Source of the DNA: Flavobacteriia bacterium
GTDB lineage: Bacteria > Bacteroidota > Bacteroidia > Flavobacteriales_D > Crocinitomicaceae
Assembly: GCA_947490145.1 (NCBI GenBank)
Contig: CANLGD010000020.1
Location: 1 to 42,343 of the forward strand
Length of the DNA stretch: 42,343 nt
Direction: 5' to 3'
Shown: positions 41,283-42,343 of the stretch, one piece after another
Position numbering within the stretch: the first letter of the stretch is position 1
Layout: each line of letters begins with the position of its first letter
Made by a program: the position numbers and the translations under genes
Notes under the pieces: model-generated
Databases searched by the model: none
Seen by the model: the letters and a program-made list of their open reading frames with translations, nothing else
What the model was told of the DNA's origin: nothing

Positions 41283-41312
41283 ATAAACTTCTATTTTTTT
41301 GTCATATTTTAT

Positions 41313-41320
41313 TAAATTTG
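41313..41320 (+). promoter_or_regulatory. -7 box TAAATTTG of accA
   Basis: Exact TAnnTTTG match, 31 bases before the accA ATG, in the ispE-accA divergent gap. Confidence 0.45.
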
Positions 41321-41351
41321 TGCTTCGATTTTAATTTTAAAACAAAATAAA

Positions 41352-42305
41352 ATGTCAGTATATTTAGATTTTGAAGAGCCTATAAAAGCATTAGAAGAAC
41401 AAATTCTTCAAACCAAAGAAATTGGCGAAACCAGTGATGTGGATATGAATGAGACTGTTTTGGCCCTTGAGAAAAAATTAGCTGAAAAAACAAATGAAAT
41501 TTTTTCTGGATTAACACCTTGGCAACGCGTTCAATTGTCTAGACATCCTGATCGTCCTTATACTTTAGCTTACATCAATTCTATTTCTGACAATACATTT
41601 CAAGAATATCATGGCGATAGAAGTGTCAAAGACGATAAAGCAATGATTGGTGGTTTTGGGCTTTTAGATGGAGAAACAGTTATGTTTATCGGTCAACAAA
41701 AAGGAATTAATACCAAAATGCGTCAATATAGAAACTTTGGCATGCCAAACCCTGAAGGATATAGAAAAGCATTAAGATTGATGCGTTTAGCTGAAAAATT
41801 TGGAAAACCAATTGTAACTTTCATCGATACTCCAGGAGCATTTCCAGGTTTGGAAGCTGAAGAAAGAGGTCAAGGTGAGGCAATTGCAAGAAATATTTAC
41901 GAAATGATGCGCTTAAAAGTTCCCGTAATTTGTGTCATTATTGGAGAAGGAGCATCTGGTGGAGCTTTAGGAATTGGCGTTGGAGATAAAGTTGTAATGC
42001 TAGAGAATACTTGGTATTCAGTAATTTCGCCTGAATCTTGTTCATCCATTTTGTGGAGATCTTGGGACTACAAAGAAATAGCTGCAGATGCTTTGAAATT
42101 AACGTCAACCGATATGAAAAATAACAAATTGGTTGACGAAGTTATCAAAGAACCTTTAAATGGTGCGCACAGAAACCAAGACGAAATGTTTGGAATCGTG
42201 AAAAAATATTTAAAAGAAACAATTAAAGATTTACAAAAAATAAAAGTTGAAGACAGAATTAATCAACGAATTGAGAAATTCTGTGCAATGGGAGTTTGGG
42301 AGTAA
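41352..42305 (+). CDS. accA: Acetyl-CoA carboxylase carboxyltransferase subunit alpha
   Basis: 317 residues, the normal length. An N-terminal helical part ([16 protein letters not shown]) is followed by [14 protein letters not shown], the block [17 protein letters not shown] then [24 protein letters not shown] with [12 protein letters not shown], and [18 protein letters not shown] with [19 protein letters not shown], all characteristic of AccA. With AccD it transfers the carboxyl group from biotin to acetyl-CoA in fatty acid synthesis. accD is not in the window. Confidence 0.96.
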   Translation: MSVYLDFEEPIKALEEQILQTKEIGETSDVDMNETVLALEKKLAEKTNEIFSGLTPWQRVQLSRHPDRPYTLAYINSISDNTFQEYHGDRSVKDDKAMIGGFGLLDGETVMFIGQQKGINTKMRQYRNFGMPNPEGYRKALRLMRLAEKFGKPIVTFIDTPGAFPGLEAEERGQGEAIARNIYEMMRLKVPVICVIIGEGASGGALGIGVGDKVVMLENTWYSVISPESCSSILWRSWDYKEIAADALKLTSTDMKNNKLVDEVIKEPLNGAHRNQDEMFGIVKKYLKETIKDLQKIKVEDRINQRIEKFCAMGVWE

Positions 42306-42317
42306 ATTATAAATGTT

Positions 42318-42343
42318 GAATTATGAGTTATGAGTTATGAATT
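42318..42343. repeat. Heptamer tandem repeat at the right edge
   Basis: Units GAATTAT, GAGTTAT, GAGTTAT and GAATT follow each other up to the window end. Degenerate heptamer runs of this kind are common slippage-prone intergenic sequence. Confidence 0.6.

Noticed and set aside
1-42343. tRNA, rRNA, CRISPR or intact insertion sequence
   Set aside because: No cloverleaf-like stretch, rRNA signature, spaced repeat array or transposase frame was seen while reading the intergenic regions. A dedicated covariance search would be needed to exclude small RNAs.

Overview
The window comes from an AT-rich member of the Bacteroidota, most likely the order Flavobacteriales. The reasons are secreted proteins with type IX secretion (T9SS) sorting domains of both type A and type B, a SprB-like repeat, a DUF4421 protein, many Lys-Lys lipoproteins (lipobox Cys followed by KKEE), almost no Shine-Dalgarno sequences, and repeated matches to the Bacteroidota promoter -7 box TAnnTTTG shortly upstream of genes. 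Genus cannot be fixed from sequence alone.

Layout. 1-5620 is accessory-looking. The first 18 codons of moaA leave the left edge. They are followed by a mostly non-coding stretch with decayed coding fragments, then a 4.6 kb segment bounded by two copies of a ~185 bp repeat whose last 59 bp are identical. Inside are two paralogous LamG surface proteins (one T9SS type A, one type B with eight 27-residue tandem repeats), a Mug-like DNA glycosylase gene between them, and a nested imperfect palindrome that resembles an integron attC site. 5621-9557 (minus) is a five-gene cluster that I read as copper handling: a small Cys/Met protein, an outer-membrane protein with a CCDICGC cluster, a His-rich lipoprotein, an MbnP-like lipoprotein and a di-heme MbnH/MauG-like enzyme. 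9612-12056 is a fused E1 alpha/beta 2-oxoacid dehydrogenase.

12352-17590 is a pigment and light-damage block on the plus strand: ECF sigma factor, phytoene desaturase, phytoene synthase, IPP isomerase, a PTPS-type pterin enzyme and a class I photolyase. 17721-24943 holds a sigma54-type response regulator without its DNA-binding domain, wecB, a DUF4421 protein, efp (minus), cmk and a PpiD/SurA-like chaperone.

25247-42305 is mostly housekeeping: thiolase, an unknown membrane-anchored protein, a lysophospholipid-type acyltransferase, ligA, a 1538-residue secreted protein of unknown function, a CvfB-like S1 protein with a tandem universal stress protein, a DbpA-like helicase, a FISUMP-type lipoprotein, ispE and accA. 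Several starts lie only 4-7 bases from a -7 box, so their mRNAs may be leaderless. No rRNA, tRNA, CRISPR array or intact transposase was seen.
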